Assembly (NCBI RefSeq): GCF_901709675.1 | Contig: NC_051104.1 | Location: forward strand, 7,880,501 to 7,944,500 | Direction of reading: 5' to 3' | DNA from: Syngnathus acus | Lineage: Eukaryota; Chordata; Actinopteri; Syngnathiformes; Syngnathidae | DNA length: 64,000 nucleotides | Shown: one piece after another, positions 62,232 to 64,000 of the stretch | Layout: the number at the start of each line of letters is the position of its first letter | Position numbering within the stretch: the stretch's first letter is position 1 | Program-made: the position numbers and the translations under genes | The notes under the pieces: model-generated | What the model was told of the DNA's origin: nothing | The model's input: the letters and a program-made list of their open reading frames with translations, nothing else | Databases searched by the model: none

Positions 62232-64000
62232 CTATACCAGGCTGCCGGGCCACGAGACGACGGTCAGTGCCACCCGGCTGCGCTGTTCCTTCAGCATGGG
62301 GACCAGCGCCGAGTGGCTCATTCCCGCCGTGGACAGGCCGTTGACCGCCACGATCATGTCTCCGCACCTGAAGAGGTCAGGCGTTATGTCACGCGAGGTC
62401 ACCAAAGGGGCGTCCGACTCACTCACTTGAGGCGGCCGTCGTAGTAGGCGGGCGTGCCGAGGACGATGGTCTTGATGAAGAAGGCCTGGTTGCCGTGGCT
62501 CTCCTCGTAGCCCCCCACGATGCTGAAGCCCCAGCTACCGGGGTGGCTCCTCCGCAGGACGATCTCGTGGCTGCTGTGCAAGTAACTGCGGGCCAAATGA
62601 GCAAATCAAGTTCTGTGGAATCGGGCCCTCATTTCTTTCATCCTACCTGGGGAGTCCCAGCCACATGACCCAGGAGGGCGACCAGTTGGCGTCAAATTCG
62701 CCGTCGTGGGCGTGACTCAGCAGCTGGTCGCGCTGGCGCTCCTCCACCATGCTCACCTCCAGCACGCGCAGCTGCACCGAAGCCGAGGCGGCGCTGGCTT
62801 TCAGGGTGCCCACCGCCTCGCTGTGGCTCAGGTAGGTCAGGTCCTGGCCGTTGATGCTCAGGAGGACGTCGCCTGACATCAAGCAAGCAAGCAAGCGAGA
62901 ATGTCCTCTTAGAAAAAGAGGCAATCCTGCTTTTTACGCCTCCAGAAAGCAAATTGGTTGTTTCTTTTCGTTGGAGGGGGCGCGCTCTCACCTCGTTTGA
63001 TTCTCCCGTCCCTCGACAAGCATCCGTGCGGTTGGACGCTGGTGACGAAGATGGGCAGCTCTCCGCTCTTGCTGCCCCGCCCGCCCGCCACCGTCATGCC
63101 CAGAGATTCGTGGGGCTCCTTCTTCACAGTGATGTGTTTCTCCTTGCAGGTGACACATTGGGACAAGTCCTGGAAACAGCAAAACATTATGGCAGGCAGC
63201 TCCAAACCAATTTCGCTCCAGTAAAATGCGTTTACCCGGTGCGTGCTGGTGCGGGAGAGGTGCAAGGGCAACGGGCTGGGGCTGGTGCTGTGGTTAGGCA
63301 GGAAGTGATCAAGGCAGTAGAGATCTCTGGTGGAGCTGGATTTTGGCGGAGGAGTGGCTTTGTTGGCTCGGCCGATCAGCAGGTGCACGCGCTCGCCGCT
63401 CGCCTGGATGATCTGCGCAGCCTGCTCCGGGGTCCCGTGGCGCAGGTCCTGATCGTTGACGGCCAAAACACGGTCGTTGCCCCGCAGTCGGCCGTCTTTG
63501 GCCGCCAGTCCCCCGTCCAGCAGGTCCAACACGAAGACCCCGGACTCGTCGGTCCGCCGCACCAGCTTGATGCCCAGCTGCTCCGCCGAGTCGCGCTTGT
63601 GCAAGGTGATCCTCAGCGACACGGGGCTCGGCGGGTTGCCCTCGGGGGTGGAGCAGGGGGCGTTGGGGACAGCGGCGGCGGAAGGCGGCGGCCGCGATGC
63701 GCAGCGGCGTTCTCGGAGCACGGTCAGCTGCAAGGTGGTGCACGGTCGCGCCAGCGTGGAGCGGGCAAAACTGTGCGGCACGTTGCTGATGTCCACGTTG
63801 TTCACCTTGCGAGACGAAGCCAGGGTTAACCTTTTTTGGGGGGGTCATTATGACACGCAAGCCGGTGTTGGGTAGAAAAGATCATCTCACTTGGAGTATC
63901 TGATCCCCCGCCAGCAGCCTTCCGTCGCGTGCAATCACGCCATCCCGGTACACTTCCTGGATGACCACGTTGATGAGGGGCGTCTCGTTGCCGCCCACGA
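62232..64000 (-). CDS. lnx2: Ligand of Numb protein X 2, PDZ region (5' part beyond window)
   Basis: Exons from the right edge are 63891-64000 (continues outside), 63236-63805, 62992-63169, 62647-62872, 62427-62585 and 62232-62367; phases are consistent and the stop is at 62232. LNX2 is a cytoplasmic RING/PDZ ubiquitin ligase that binds Numb and other membrane-linked partners. The window holds all or most of the four PDZ domains but not the N-terminal RING. PDZ1 ends with [23 protein letters not shown]2 has [18 protein letters not shown] and the [10 protein letters not shown] loop. PDZ3 has [23 protein letters not shown]4 has [10 protein letters not shown] and [10 protein letters not shown]. 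The protein ends [11 protein letters not shown]. lnx1 is the alternative; position beside gtf3a favours lnx2. Confidence 0.92.

Overview
The window is eukaryotic nuclear DNA, almost certainly from a ray-finned (teleost) fish. The genes are split into many short exons with GT-AG introns, the intergenic DNA is rich in CA/GT and tetranucleotide microsatellites, and the proteins are vertebrate orthologues. Their order matches the human 13q12 block ATP8A2/SHISA2-RNF6-CDK8-WASF3-GPR12-USP12-RPL21-GTF3A-LNX2, packed into 64 kb. Species cannot be read from the sequence.

Layout: shisa2 (+, 982-5136) and atp8a2 (-, 7518-27252, 35 coding exons reconstructed) converge tail to tail. rnf6 (-, 29478-32027) and cdk8 (+, 33957-37985) are head to head. 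wasf3 (+, 42157-44842) is followed by the single-exon receptor gpr12 (-, 49148-50158). usp12 (-, 52443-54762) and rpl21 (+, 55982-57024, with a noncoding 5'TOP-type first exon near 55473-55511) are head to head. gtf3a (+, 60145-61704) and lnx2 (-, 62232 to beyond the right edge) converge with 3' ends almost touching. Exon borders were set by protein homology, GT/AG signals and codon phase; summed exon lengths divide by three for every complete gene.

The genes do not form a pathway. They are a lipid flippase, a Wnt/FGF-modulating membrane protein, an E3 ligase, the Mediator kinase, an actin nucleation promoter, an orphan GPCR, a deubiquitinase, a ribosomal protein, the 5S rRNA transcription factor and a PDZ scaffold. 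rpl21 and gtf3a both serve ribosome production, and an intron of rpl21 carries a candidate H/ACA snoRNA.

Main points for a second look: the H/ACA snoRNA at 56462-56596; a probable GC-AG intron in the last part of gtf3a; four perfect matches to the CTCF core motif; inversion of the shisa2/atp8a2 pair relative to the human order; absence of rasl11a and mtif3 from their expected gaps; and long microsatellites. I saw no prokaryotic-type system, CRISPR array, intact transposon or new gene family.
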